Below, one piece after another: positions 1 to 13,862 of a DNA stretch of 64,000 nucleotides (within the stretch, counting starts at the first letter, position 1; each line of letters opens with the position of its first letter). Made by a program: the position numbers and the translations under genes. Origin of the DNA: Lineus longissimus (Eukaryota; Nemertea; Pilidiophora; Heteronemertea; Lineidae). Under the pieces are notes generated by a model, which worked only from the letters and a program-made list of their open reading frames with translations, was not told the origin of the DNA and did not search any database. The DNA lies in NCBI RefSeq assembly GCF_910592395.1, contig NC_088312.1, positions 22,203,292 to 22,267,291 on the forward strand, read 5' to 3'.

Positions 1-744
<744 letters not shown>

Positions 745-866
745 GCAAGTTGAAAGTGCAAGAAGGAACCACAATCACTAAAATCTTCCGATTGGAGTAA
801 TCCTTGATTGGCGTTTGCCATCGTATTGACATATGAACTTTGCGAAATGTTAGCGGCATTTCGCCT

Positions 867-872
867 AATAAA
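867..872 (+). terminator. Polyadenylation signal of the alpha-tubulin gene
   Basis: A canonical AATAAA lies 123 bases after the tubulin stop codon, followed by an AT-rich stretch. It is the first such hexamer downstream, so a 3' UTR of about 150 bases is inferred. Confidence 0.75.
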
Positions 873-899
873 CATTTCAATTTTCAAAAGAAAGAGTAT

Positions 900-3843
900 T
901 GCGATTATCGTCATTGTTAAAACATGAGAAGTTGTTGTCTATTCATAGTCATATAAAAAAGTATTTTAATATAAATGTGTGGTTGTACAGAAAAGTGTTT
1001 GCACCATTTTGTTTTGTTCTTTATGTGTGTATGCTACGCTACTTTTGGACATTGTAGGATCATCTTGAGGAAATCTAGTATTGTTCCATTCTTTTAGCCA
1101 AACGAATACTAAAAATGCAGTAACACAAAAAGTGTTTCAAAACGTGTACATTTGTGTTCATGGATGAGCGTATTTCGCAAATTCCCCGGGATATTTACAC
1201 AAGTACGTACAAGCAAATGGATCAGGTTGGCACAACGTTGCTGCATTGTCGTCTGAACAAACAAACTGTCATCCAGGACACCAATCCGTCTGTGTTGAGG
1301 CGACCATTTTGAAATTTACGCCGGAAGACATATTTCTCACATCGTAACATCCACGTGTCTTGCGTATTGTTCTCAAATGTTACTTCGATCGCTGGTTTGT
1401 TTTGAATTCGAAACAATTGTATAATATACATGCATACACCGTGAGATGTCTTCTACTATAACGTCATTGCAATGGCCCACCTCTTGCTTGATGATTGAAA
1501 TTCACAAGGCGTATGATATATCGTGAAGATTGCATTCCCATCATGAAATATGGCTGTAACTTACAAACTCAACCCCAAAATGCGAGGTGCCCGTGGCTAA
1601 CACTCACCATTTAGGCGGAACACCCGCGGCAGAGCGGAGCCAGGTGGTAGGAAAATCCGGCGTCACTTCATGTAATATTCAACACTTGGAAACCATTTAG
1701 CTTTGATCAGATTTCAATTGTTGACAAAATGAGTCGGAAGCAAGAGCAAATAGAACCAATCAAAGGTTCTTTCAAAAGTCAATTTATGCAATGGAAACTC
1801 GTTATCAAACCCAAATTCAGGTTTCAAAAATCATCATGGCACTGTGTACCCAACGTATCACCACTTGTCCTCAGACACAATGGGCTGACAATCAGGGTAC
1901 AGAGTGTTATCTTTTGAAGGTGATGGGACTTTTGAAATTGCAGCTGTATATATCGTGAAGTTTTATAGCTTGATTTGAACATTTGAATTGAACGTGGTGC
2001 GTATACTGGCAAAAGTGGCCAAATTGTACGAAATGCATATTTTAGTTGCTGGCTTCTCAGCCGAAGCTTGTGGCCGTTTCTATAGGGCTCTTTCAATAAA
2101 CAAGTTCATGTTTATTGTGCTATTTTCTGAAAAACAAAATATTGGGTTGAAAAGTTCATCATCTAATCATGGTCATTGACATTTGATACTGGCGCCAGAC
2201 CATTTTTTTCTCGCCGATTGGTCCATCACTGACACCATCCGCAACTTTGCATGATTCTCTTCACCCGCGCCGTGGACCAAAAGTGCACCTCGGGTCACCA
2301 GATTGGCGGGAATCTGGGTGATACTTCACAGGCAAATAGACATTATTGATGGCACTTGGAAGTATCTGTCTGGAGCTGAAGCATCAGTCAATAAGATGAA
2401 GTCAAGACAGTAAATGCGTATTTAAGTGATAACCTACATTTGTAGTTTTTTTGGCGGAAAAGCGGAAATTTCGTGAACTGTTCTTTTTATGACAAATCAG
2501 TCGACGTAGCTTTTTCTCGCTTGCCATCAAAGCAGATATTTGTCGTAAAACTTCAGACTAAGTTATCAAAGTGCAAATTGAACACACTTGGCCTACTAAA
2601 AGCAGCAGGGAAGAAAAATACTTGTATCGGCAGGCTTTAATGTGATTTATAGGGAAATTGGCGTTCAACATTCTGAAAACACCACTAGGTGAAATTGCGG
2701 GACTTATTCCTACACGATAGTTTCCCCCAAAAAGGGTTCAAATTTGAAAGCATCATGGCTTCCTGCCCTTTTTCTGACCCCTTACCTGGTGACGCTACTA
2801 CCCTTCACCTCAGACACGTGCGCCACGCGTTCCTCTCCTTAGACGAGTCTTAGACACTCCCCGAGATTTCGGTAATCTGTCACGCCAAGGGAACAAACAC
2901 AGCCCTTTTGCGACCCTCGCAGCACGCAGGGTATCAAGCTATCACCGTCCCGGGGGTTAGGTACACATAAAAATCTCGCAAACGTAGCCCGTTAAGCCAA
3001 AGCGCTGATGCGGGAGAAATTATTCAGCGATATCACGTATGAACTTTGAAATGTTGTCAAAGGAATTAGGCAATCATTTCCTGCTTGTGTTATATTTATG
3101 ACCCTTTATCATAAAGGGACTCTGATTCCTAATTTGGACCCTTTTCAGGAAATCGCAAGGGTTTTATTGAATATTAATGAAAGCATAACTCAAGGCGTTC
3201 AGGGTCGTTCATTTAGAACGTACACATTCCCGATTGGCCATCCTCCAAACAGCCATAGGTTTACAGAAAGTCACCAAAATGGCTGGGATGCGGGCCACTT
3301 TAATCGGTTGGTTCACCTATTTGGTTTATTTTGGGTCACCTTTTCGATTGGGTCACCTAACTACAGTGATGAGCAGGCGGATCGATTCAAATTACATATC
3401 ATCTTCCTGGCCACCTAAATCCCACACCGAAATTGTCCCTTCAAATCACGTGCACGGAGCTATATAGATACGATTGCCGTGTGCATGGGCATTTTCGACT
3501 CCAAAGGAATCGACTCGAATCTTAATTCAAATCCGGCATTGCTGACATCACTGGCGCCAAAGACTATTTCTTTTGACCCTGTTGACCTCGCTTCTAAAAT
3601 TTTTTGAGAAAGCCATTCAAACATCTTAATCAAATGCGACGATTATCTTTTATATCACCGAGCTATATAAATACGATATATCAAGAAAACTCTGTTGCAA
3701 TATTGAATTATACGATTATCTGGGACTATTTGTACCCAATTACTCTTCCGCCAACGTAACCTCGTCACAATCATTGCGCTTTTTCAATATGGCGACGAAT
3801 TGAACAAAAAAAAATCCCTGTCTGTCATACCTCTTACAGTAAA
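900..3843. other. Intergenic spacer without recognisable gene
   Basis: AT-rich sequence with only short chance reading frames. A small near-repeat is visible: gagctatata followed by (g/a)atacgat occurs at 3457-3474 and again at 3660-3677. The block around 2760-3000 is more GC-rich but gives no frame with recognisable protein content. Confidence 0.6.
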
Positions 3844-3916
3844 GCCTTGATGGCCTCGGCGGTTAGACGGCTGCACTACGGTTTGGGTGGTCACGAGTTC
3901 GAACCCCGGCGAATCT
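3844..3916 (+). repeat. tRNA-like SINE head (pol III A and B boxes)
   Basis: An A-box-like TGGCCTCGGCGG at 3851-3862 is followed 35 bases later by a B box GTTCGAACCCC at 3897-3907. This is the internal RNA polymerase III promoter layout of tRNA genes. The T stem has mismatches and no acceptor stem can be closed, so this is not a functional tRNA. A T-rich tail follows. A tRNA-derived SINE is the likely source. Confidence 0.6.
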
Positions 3917-5124
3917 ACTTTTTTCGTGTTTTTTGAAACATTTTCTTCTTAATAATTATTCATTCATGTACGTTTATCAGGCGCGGATCCAAGCGGGTGC
4001 ACCAGACGCATGGCTCCTAATTGATGTAAACTTTTTTTTTTGACCACTCATGAAATTTTGGAACACACCTGTCCAAGAATTTTGATTAGAAATGCAGTGC
4101 ACGCTCCCTCTTCTTCCAGTTCCTAGATTCGCCGGCCCTCTTATGCCATCATCTTTTACCATTGTGAATATTATCATGAAGAAAACCCCTTCACCCGAAC
4201 TTTTCAAGCTGAAGTACACACTGATTCCAGGTGTTCGAGCAATCCAGGGAATGGTTTGACTAGTCGGCAGCTTGAATTCCCGAGGCTACATTGAGGCCAA
4301 CAACTATTTTGGTTGACCTTGATTCCAAACCCTTTTTCAAAATGGCCATTCAAAGCATAAAATCAGCTACAAACATTCTTTGTTGAAGGGACAACTTTGG
4401 CATGAGACAGGCTGTTTTTCATGCAAAATAGCTTCAAGTATAATCGGTTTACCTACATTTGCTCCGTAAAGCTACATTTTCCCTATGGAGCCCAGACTAC
4501 TTCTTGGGCTCTGATCTGGGTAAATATGTCTTTGCCTCGCCGCCAGAAAAAGTCTTGTTCAACCGGATTTCGTACTTATACCGATTCTCGCTATTGAGCT
4601 ATTTGTGGGCGTTGTCATACTAATGAGGCATGCAGAAGCCAGTTGCCCAGAGCCCGATCCCCGGAATGAACTTTGGAACTCGGAGATCAACTATACTATA
4701 CGGTCTATTTTCCCACATCTGAGGGGCCAGATAAGAGAAAACTTAGTCCCCTCTGCTAACAAAACGTATTGTGGTTCAGGGGTAAACACCCCAACGTTTT
4801 GGTAGTTACGAAATGAGGAAGAACCAAAATTCTTTCCCGCGGGTAAGATCCTTTCCACCATCTATTAACCATAGTGCGAGAGAACCACAGGCCCTTAGGA
4901 CCCATCTAATGAGCCCTTCAAATCTCCCTTTCCCTCATCCGTTAAGACAGGATGCATCGGGCGGGCGTGTCACCCAATAATAGTTACAGACTCCACCAGC
5001 GTTATATTGTTGGGATGTCACCCAAGGCCGTGTGTGCGGGATGTCGGATAAACAGCAATGATGTCTTTGAGGAGTCATGAGACGTCCGTTTTTCACCTCT
5101 TCTTCACCTTTCAAGCTGCCCTGC
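3917..5124. other. Intergenic spacer
   Basis: No gene or repeat structure could be supported here. Frames are short and show no family resemblance. Confidence 0.5.
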
Positions 5125-5200
5125 GCGCCGGTGGTTATAGGTGGTTGCCCATCATAAGTTTTACTGTAAGAGATCCCAGGTTCGAATCCCGTTTGAGCCG
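5125..5200 (+). repeat. tRNA-like SINE head
   Basis: A-box-like TGGTTATAGGTGG at 5132-5144 and B box AGGTTCGAATCCC at 5178-5190. The T stem is partly paired and the acceptor stem does not close, so this is a decayed tRNA-derived repeat rather than a tRNA gene. Confidence 0.55.
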
Positions 5201-5370
5201 CATGTTATTTTCTCTTGGTCACATTCAGAAGCGCAAATAGGACTTGATGATGATGAACGAGCCATGGGCGTTTAAAAGAAACCAAAGATTGAGATCCGGC
5301 ACGAAACCTTAAATTCCTTCGCAAGCTGATTCATCAGCAATCATCTTTCGACAACCACAAAGACAGCCGT

Positions 5371-5681
5371 GTAAGGTAACCAAATCCTCATTTCTGGTGG
5401 CCGCTGCGTCCAGCCAACGACAGCGGACTCCATAAAATTCCGTATAAATTTTCTTAAAATTCTAACTACTCTCTTTAATAGTGTTTTACGGAAGGGAAGT
5501 ATAGCAGTAATCTGTCATTAACGAATCAAGGTCCAGATGTGCTGGGCACGAAACCACATATTTTTTCACAATCCAATTCAACGTTCATCATATTTTGACA
5601 GCCGCAACGATGGCTGTAGCGGCTGTAAAGGTAACCCGATCCTCAATGCTGGTGGCCTCATCCAACCCAAGGACGATGAGG
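5371..5681. repeat. Diverged direct repeat, two copies about 255 bp apart
   Basis: Copy one (5371-5426) and copy two (5626-5681) share the series GTAA(A)GGTAACC, ATCCTCA, CTGGTGGCC and CCAACcCAaGGACG in the same order with several substitutions. The second copy is flanked by imperfect CAGCCG/CGGCTG palindromes. This is an old segmental duplication; no coding function was recognised. Confidence 0.5.
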
Positions 5682-8014
5682 AGACAAGATCTAGACATTG
5701 TTGCAGGACAATACCAAGGATGCAACGGAATGATAATAGGATGCAACCATGATTGTTTGGGGATATCATCTGATAATCTTCTTATGTGGCCAGCGCGGTT
5801 TTGAAGGGCGACCTGGCGTGGTTTCACGTAATGCGCGGGAATCCTGTAGAATTTCTAGCTAATTGAAACTTTTGGCGGGTAGGGTGGTATTTGTAAAGGA
5901 TCATCTGTTGAGGGTTTTGTAAGGAGATACGGTAGGGGTCACCTATTCCATTATCCCGCCAGTGCTTTGCATGTTTCCACCCTGCCGTTCTTGCCCGGAC
6001 CCTAGAGTTCGAGAACTACACCCTTGACAAATGTATTTGCCGTGCAACAAGCCGACAAGACATGTTTGGAAATTCCTACCCGACGTCAGGGCGTACGATC
6101 AACAACACACTGTGTGATATACGAGTATATTTCAACTTTTGAAAGATTGCGGGTCTTAAGCGTCTGCCATGCTTGGGGCAGTGGGATACTGAACTGGAAG
6201 GTTGACACTACTGAGCCAAGTCAAACGATATCATAGTAGGGATCCCGTCCTCCGTCATCTTCCTCGGGCGGGCACGTGGCAGGGCTGTCGTCATGTTGCC
6301 ATGCGGGTTGGCGTAGGGAAATACCGCTACAAGATTTCAGGGGCGGCGAATTTCCTTGAGCGTATCATGTACCGGAATGTGAAACCTAATGGCCTAACAG
6401 CTCGAGAAATGGCACTCGGCTTTTGTGGTTTCACACAGAAACGGCAGCAGTTGAACAAAATCTTATACTAGTATTTCATCTGAAACTTCAAGGTCCGAAC
6501 TACTGGAAATATATACTTTCCCAGAATTTGACAAAGCATGGCCAAGAACGAGCCAGTTGAAGCGAACTATACTTACAACCTTTCCCAGCCATCCTAGGCT
6601 TTATTGCGTGTCGTGCCATCGCAAATTGGCGGACCTTAGGGTGTAAACGTGCTCGAAAGGAATCAAGTAAAATGATCTCATTTGAAAATAGCATTTTATT
6701 TATAAAATATATCGTGTAGACTTTGGCAGTGAAAACATTTATATACAGAACCTATAAAAGGCAGTTTTTACAAAAAAATCACAGTTCGTGATTCGAAGTG
6801 CTTACAACCATTCATGCTTGAACTTTAACGATCTTCAAAAAAGATTACCCAGGGAAGCCCTCTTAGACCATATCTTTCTGCGTTAATAGCTATAGAAACT
6901 TAAAAAATACAAATGAAACTTTAAGTACGAGTACACGTTCAAATTTGCTATCCTAAATGTGATCACTAAGAGGGTCGTGTAACCCTGGCGGGAGGGATCA
7001 GCGCATTTCATGCCATAAGATTACCAGTTGACTATCACTGAGAAAGGTTTCCTCAACAGGGTAACGATTCAAATATCTTTGTTACGTGAATAAGATCAAA
7101 AAGCTTTAAGTACGTGTCGTGGGTTTTTGATACAAGTTAAGATTTATAAAGCTAAATATTTTAAGTACGGTACTTAGAGTTAGGGGAAAAGATTGAGCTC
7201 TTCAACGTATGTTTCACATAACGATTCCCCAATACACTATTTCGGAACCAATGCATGCAGGTTTTTTAATGCGAATTTACTTTCACCGCCACCTGCACAT
7301 TCGAAGCACATTTTAGGGATCCCCAGTTCATTCTCCTATCAGTATGACAGGACCATTCAACCACTTTTCGAAGACGACCTTTTGACCGACAAATAGTGTC
7401 CTTGAAATGACCATGTCCATAATGTAGACATAAAAATGCCACATTACAATTTTGAACCATGTGTCACCACCTTGTGCATAAGAACTAGTAGCAAAATCGG
7501 GTTGACGCATGCGTAAACATTAAAACCTACATGTATTTACAAGCAAAACTTGCTAATTTACATAACGATAACGATTTGTTAATATTTGTGGAAGGAAGCT
7601 GAACTATTCTACATAGTTGAATCATAATATTTACATTCTATTTCAGAAGCTAATATTATATTAGATGCGCGTATACAAAACTATATGTGGGTACCATATC
7701 TGTCTATATATTTACAGACAATTTTAAAGATCCAATAACGTTGGAATGTGTGAAGTAATGGCAAATAGTCTATAGTCTAAGTATTAAATAAAATGTACAC
7801 TAGTCTATGTATTTTCTAAAAAGTCTTAAGAAATTCATGCCATAAGAATAATATCATCTCCTGCTAATCAATTATGTACAATTATATTAAAGAGTTCAGT
7901 TTGTACAAACATATTTACATCTCAACTTTAAAGATGTCCGGTACATCAACTCTAATTTAAACCATGGGAACAAATTAGAATACTTTTATTCAGGCTGTGT
8001 AACACGGAATAGGC
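5682..8014. other. Intergenic spacer
   Basis: No supportable gene. The region is very AT-rich from about 6,650 to 7,950. Only short frames without family similarity are present. Confidence 0.5.
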
Positions 8015-8068
8015 ATTGCTGTCAGCATGCAAATAACGCCTATTGCTGTCAACATGCAAATAACGCTG
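8015..8068. repeat. 27-bp tandem repeat, two units, each with an octamer motif
   Basis: Two adjacent 27-base units (8015-8041 and 8042-8068) agree at 24 positions. Each contains CATGCAAATAACGC, which includes the POU-type octamer ATGCAAAT. More degenerate GTCAGCAT words continue at 8101-8150, and GTCAGCATGCAAACAAAT lies at 8224-8241. Confidence 0.7.
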
Positions 8069-8244
8069 CGTAACGCATGATACGCAGTGCAGAGCAGTGA
8101 TCAGCATGGAAATTAGGCTAAGTGGCTCATGATACGCTGTCAGCATTTTGGCTGTCTCGTGTAAAGCGTAATAAGCTTTAATGGGTCATCAGCCCATCGA
8201 TGTCAAGAAGCAGCACCTATTATTGTCAGCATGCAAACAAATGG

Positions 8245-11200
8245 ATGTAAGTTTCCTTTATTGTTTTTTGATACACTACCGATACATCTATTATGTATTT
8301 TAAGTGATCATTGCCAAAGTTGCTTTCATGAAACAGGTACAAATCGAGTGGAAAAATGGTTCGACACCATAAATTTACTTGTTAAAAAGAGGGTGGTTTC
8401 TTGAGTGCTTGGAAGCTCTGATTCGAATTTACCATAATTTCGTTTTTACCACTTTCTTTCTATCTGTTTCCTGGCGACTCGCAGAAAAGTGAAAATATAA
8501 CTAACATTTTAACAGTTAAGTATGTAGGCGTTGTCACAGCAGAGCTCATAAGTACAATAATCTAGTAATGCCGTAACGTTCGGCCCGAAGATCGGTTCTT
8601 GAAAGAGAATTTTTGATCACAAGTGCCTACTATTGTTTTATCACCAACCAGAGACGAGGGATAGGTAAGTTAGAGACTGCAAAGAAATTCTGTGAACAAA
8701 ATTGAGCAATCGTATACGTACACGTAACGATACTGTGGTATGTGGTACATGTATTAAGGGGGAGGAATGATACCAGGACAGTCACATAATATAGCACATA
8801 TATACTTGAAATGTCAAATGTGGCAAAATATCGTTCAATTGTCTCAATATTTTTATTTGATACCTTGGTTGAAAATGCCCCTTTGGTCGAATCGCTCATA
8901 ACTGAATCTAATCAGTCAGCGATGAAATTGTGACACCGAGACGGACAGCACAACCCAAACAGCCAACACAAGGACGATTAATTGCACTGAATTTCCATTT
9001 CCGCGATTTCGTCCCGAAAACCAAAAATGGTCCAAAACACAGATGGCAAAGCCAAAGGTCACTATAGATGAGCCTCGCCCACCAAGCGAATAAAACCACA
9101 TCCGATCCTCTATCGAACCGTAACAATCACTTCACGGTGTTGTCTCTGTTGAAGCAAGCATCCGTGATCGTCCCGAGATAACCGATGCGCAGGCACGCCC
9201 CGAGCGAGGCTCCAATCAAAATATCACGTGACTTTTAGACGACGCCTGGCGTACGCGCCGAACCGGTTTTCGCTCCTCGAGACGCATTTTTCAAATTTGG
9301 CACCATCCGCCGGATATGCTCAACTGGCAGTGTTCCCCTGTCATTTCCTTTAACCTGGAATTACATGAGAAAGAAAAATATCGTTAGGCGTTTACAAACA
9401 TTGCTTTTATGGTGACAATAGTGGTTTTAGTAACCATAACGCCAGCATTAAAATCTTAAGGTTGGCGGCACCTTTCATAGTTGACCGGGCTCGATTTCAT
9501 TCCATAAACTGGGAATTTAGTAGAGATATTTGTTTGAATACTGAGTAAAGTTGCTGCCTCTGTTAAGAATGTTTTTGTAGCTGCAGGGAGGAGAAACGAC
9601 GTCAGTTGGTTCAGTCTCGGTTCAAATTTTAGCGATTGAGTTTAGCGATTCTGTCGGTGAACTGGAAGTAACGGCATTAAGGTTCAGTTTGTATCGTGAC
9701 ACTGATGACAATTTAAGTGGATTATCTGATGATCAGAGCCCATGCCAGTGGTGTTTTTACGGAACATCGGTGTCTACATAACACCATACATTCCATGCAT
9801 CCATGCCTTCGTGCAACCTCTCTACCTAATTCATCATCATGATAGCACATTCATACCCGGGACTCATACACGTTAGTAACCACCAGAAAATGTTCCTTGA
9901 GAGTTTTTCCACCAATATACAATAGAGTATCAATGAATTTTGACTAAGAACCCGCACATTAATTCTGTGATAACATGATATCAAGATAAAGATAAAGCCA
10001 CTATTGCACCCGAGATGAAAATGATCAATAATGTTGACAAGCATTCCTCAACCCAGCCATTACCCCATGCCCGTATTCATTCACATTAGTGAATGTTGAG
10101 ACAATCTAGGTGACGCGCTCTGAAAGGCTCCACCCCGGGCCTGACCCCTGCCACGCTCCGGTCGCATTGCGCCGTTTCCTGCATCCCATACGGGCACAAG
10201 AGTCCGCAAATAGTCCCACTCAAGGGATAAGAATAGCTCCACAACAATGCTGAAGCTCTTTCCAGACTTCCTGGTGGTATCGTAGTCAAACTCGACCTGT
10301 ATTTCCACACGCTTTTAATGCTATTCGAAGTGGTAGGCATTCTCTGGTGATATCGGAGAAATGCTTGGGAAACCCGTAGAGTGCGTTTCCAGGTTATTTC
10401 GAAAATATCGGTTTGCTTCTGCGGGATTTTAAACAAACTTCTGTTGTGAGGTTTTGCGCCAGAACACGCCCCTGAAACCCCTGAAACCAACCCTAATTGT
10501 ATGCAGCTCAGGTTGTGCTTCCGTTGTAGCAGGACGAGTGATTGCAAAGAGGTACCTGAAAAAGGTCAATCCGCCATGGATCCCTTTTTGTGACAACCGA
10601 CGTGAAGAGGGCTTGCTTCGAATGCCTCCATTCTACGATTTAAAATGTTAGTCCATACTTTAATCAAAAGATTGCGTTAACTTAGTTAGTTAGTTTATAA
10701 ATCAGTCTAGATATTTTCTGATTACCAGAGGACCATTTTTACACCTCCCACGGGACATACATCTACAGGTGCAAGAAGGAGCTGTTAATAAGATCTCATA
10801 ATATTTGTCAAATCCAAAAGAAACTGTCGAAGCTTCTGGAAAATTCACATGAGGTGTGATCTCTAGCATTTGCTTTTTTAAAGAAAAATCGGGGGTTTCT
10901 ACTTTCCTGCACAGCGTATACCCCTTAAGGTCGCACGCAGTCGGAATTTGCATTGAATTCAATCAGAATGCTTGAAGACAATTGCAATTTTCGTTTCATT
11001 TGTTAATTACATGTACACGTTGTCCACGAGAACGTAGCCTTGATTGACAGTTATAGGGATGCAGGAAGTCGCATTCATTGAGTGCCCTTGGGCCAGATGG
11101 TCGATGAATACCTCCACTTCACTTCCTCAAGTCCATCAGATTCATGAGTTTAATTGAACAGAGTTTGATCTCTGTCAGGCTTTGAGCAATCACATTTATT

Positions 11201-13206
11201 TATCAGCGATGTGCTGGTATTGGGGTCTTTCAGTCGGTCTGTAGGAGATTTTTTTTCCGATGGACGTCATCAAGTCTAATATGTTTCTGTGCATACCAGA
11301 CATACGGACTGTTTCTTTGCATTTCTGACAACAGGCAACCTGATATCCGTACGTCGTCTAAATTCGTTTTCATCCTCGTCTCGGTCTAAATCAGAATCTC
11401 TGTGATACGACCCAGTGCCCACGCTTGTCGATCGCAGGGGTTTGTTCGTATCACCAGGGATCGCTTTAAAATCTGTCTTAAGTCGTGGAATCGAACAGAA
11501 AAGTCTAGAAACAGGATGTTTTTATCGAGTCTTTGCCAACACGAGGTTGTCGGGTGCATGATACACTCCCTCACTGTTGCAAAGAAAAGTCTACTTCAAA
11601 ACACGCCTTGCCCCCCACAGTTTTCATTAACGATTCGAGATAAAGGATCGGAGAGAAAAGTCTCGAAGTATGGCGTCTTTGGAATAATTCCAATATTCGG
11701 CTGTCCGCGAGGTAGTCCGGCCGAAATCCCGCCTAACATGGCACACCATATTTTCTTACATCACTTGAAAACCAAGAAGCAAAGGGTAATGAATCAATGA
11801 AAGCCTGAATTCGCCACTCTTTAGTTCATCTGCCGCAAATAAGTACAGTAATTAAGTCTAGTAACTTGGACCTGGAACACCGACCTTGTAGCTTTGTCAC
11901 AAGTGAGTTTATTAGAGTTTCTCCGACACCATTGGAGCATCAGTTGGGAGGTTCCAATGCTCTGCTGGGACGAACGGTGTTTTCAATCCTTTCTGCAGTC
12001 ACGTGTTTTTGACGCAGGAAGGAAACTTCCCAATCCTTTTCTCTGCTCAAAGTTGTACAACAGCAAACAGTAACAGCAGGCCACTCAACTCCTACTTGAG
12101 AATCAAAAGCCAACAACTGTCTTTTGGGTCAAGCAAGTTTTGGGTTACTCGGGCTCCGGTCGACTGGAGCCTTTGGGAATTGCCCTGGCGCAGTGCAGTA
12201 ATGCTGCAGAGGTCAGACCAACAAAATGAAGTGTCTTTCAACGTAAACGCTTCGTCAATGTCTCGGGTCAAGTTCGTGATAAGCTTTTGTGATGTGTTGA
12301 ATGGGTGGCTGAGGTATCTGGCCGCGTATGTCATCGGGGTCCCGTCTTGCACGGGGACGTCATACGGTTGACTGATCATCTTTGTCGGTGCTGCCTGAAT
12401 CTCTTTACACACCCATCTTTCCACGATGCATTCATGTGCTGCACTGATGCACACGTACAAATTTTCAGTGCAAGAAAAGAAGACATGCTTCAGAGACTTT
12501 GGGTGATATTTCGACTGTCATTCGAAAGACAACAATTGTGATGTTTGTTGTTGCACGTGTCGGTCGCGAGGATCGGATTCGCATCTTTCAAATATTGTTG
12601 AGAGTCGTCCTACGCAAATATGGGAAAAGAAATGCAATGGTGTCCTCATCCCAGGGGCGCGGAGTGGTAAACTCCCGAGGTCGATATGAAGTACACATCA
12701 ACAGACCTCTCCTGAACATGCAAGGGGAGGTAGGGGAAACGATCTGTACCTTTACTGGTTCATCGAACGTTACTTAAAAAGAAGTTTGGGTAGTTCAGAA
12801 GGAAAGTTGCAGAACAATCTACATGTATATACAGTCAGTCGTCGTGATATGGTCGATAGTTCCATCTCATAGAGAGATGCTATCATTAAGACGACGATTA
12901 AAATGAAATCACGGTTGACCACTGCAATGCCAAATGACGTCAATGCTAGAATGACATTTTGAGTTGGAGCGACGTTGCCAACCCGAAAATAGACCAGACC
13001 AGTGATAATGTGCTGAAGGGAAATCAGTTTATTTTAGACAGTTGGTGTCAGCAGAAATCAACATATAAGCATAAAGAAGACTATAGCCTTCTAAGATGTG
13101 ATAACCTTATTCAAGTCACTTATCGTTAACTCCTTCATCGACGAAGACCAAAATATCGATGTGGTGATATTTACATAGCCAAGGCAGTTAATTGCTGAGA
13201 TTCGCG
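8245..13206. other. Intergenic spacer without recognised gene
   Basis: Several frames of 60-150 codons occur on both strands around 10,080-10,550 and 11,400-12,780, overlapping each other in opposite directions. None shows domain-like content, a plausible ATG context with splice sites, or a recognisable family. No gene is called. Confidence 0.5.
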
Positions 13207-13244
13207 CGCGCGCCATTTTGTAAGTGATGCCAAAATGGCGCGCG
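13207..13244. repeat. Short inverted repeat CGCGCGCCATTTTG / CAAAATGGCGCGCG
   Basis: Perfect 14-base arms at 13207-13220 and 13231-13244 are separated by a 10-base spacer. Each arm contains a CAAAATGGCG word resembling a YY1-type site. It lies about 600 bp beyond the 3' end of the ASC-1 coding exon. Confidence 0.7.
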
Positions 13245-13827
13245 TACTCAATGAAGCAGTTTTGATTTGTTGTATTGTTATGGACCGGTTAGACAGTTTG
13301 CGGTGGCGCTGCAATACTTTTGTTGAGAAAATAAATTTGCGGAATTAAAACGAAGATAGTATTATTTTTATGCTTGGTGCTGCAGCCTGCGGCAAGATCG
13401 TCCACACATGAGGTCCATGGTCGGTGATACAGTATACCTCAATTGGCTACTGTTTTAAGGGTGATAAGCGACAAGTGATAAGTGTTCAAGTCGATGGCAA
13501 ACGCAACGCAATTTTCCTACAAGTTAAGTTCTTTGAAGTCGAGTCGGTAATGGCACCGACAGATTGTGCAAGTCATTAGTTGAGATGCGACAGGTGGCAA
13601 TCCTATACTAATCGACCAGCCCCACACTGAGAAAAAAAAGCTTGAAAAGACAGTGTTGTTGATCACGTACAACTGACAAACGGTAGGCAAAGAGAAGATA
13701 GAAGCGCTACGTTGGTTGTGCCCTGTATCGAACAACTTACACATAGGAAGGTTTTTTTAGTCGAAAAGAACCCCCTTGCTTACACGAAGGTGTTTTATAG
13801 AGCAGGCGACAACTTTAAAAAAAATCA

Positions 13828-13834
13828 ACTTACA
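13828..13834 (-). promoter_or_regulatory. 3' UTR splice donor of ASC-1
   Basis: Read on the minus strand, the exon ends ...ATCAGAT and is followed by GTAAGT (plus-strand acttac at 13828-13833), 29 bases after the ASC-1 stop codon. The acceptor and the second, noncoding exon were not located. Vertebrate ASCL1 also has an intron just after its coding region. Confidence 0.7.
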
Positions 13835-13862
13835 TCTGATTCCTCAGAGGCTTGTGACGAGT

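Noticed and set aside
10086-10547. 153-codon minus-strand frame
   Set aside because: It is not ATG-supported in a good context, overlaps other frames, and no domain was recognised.
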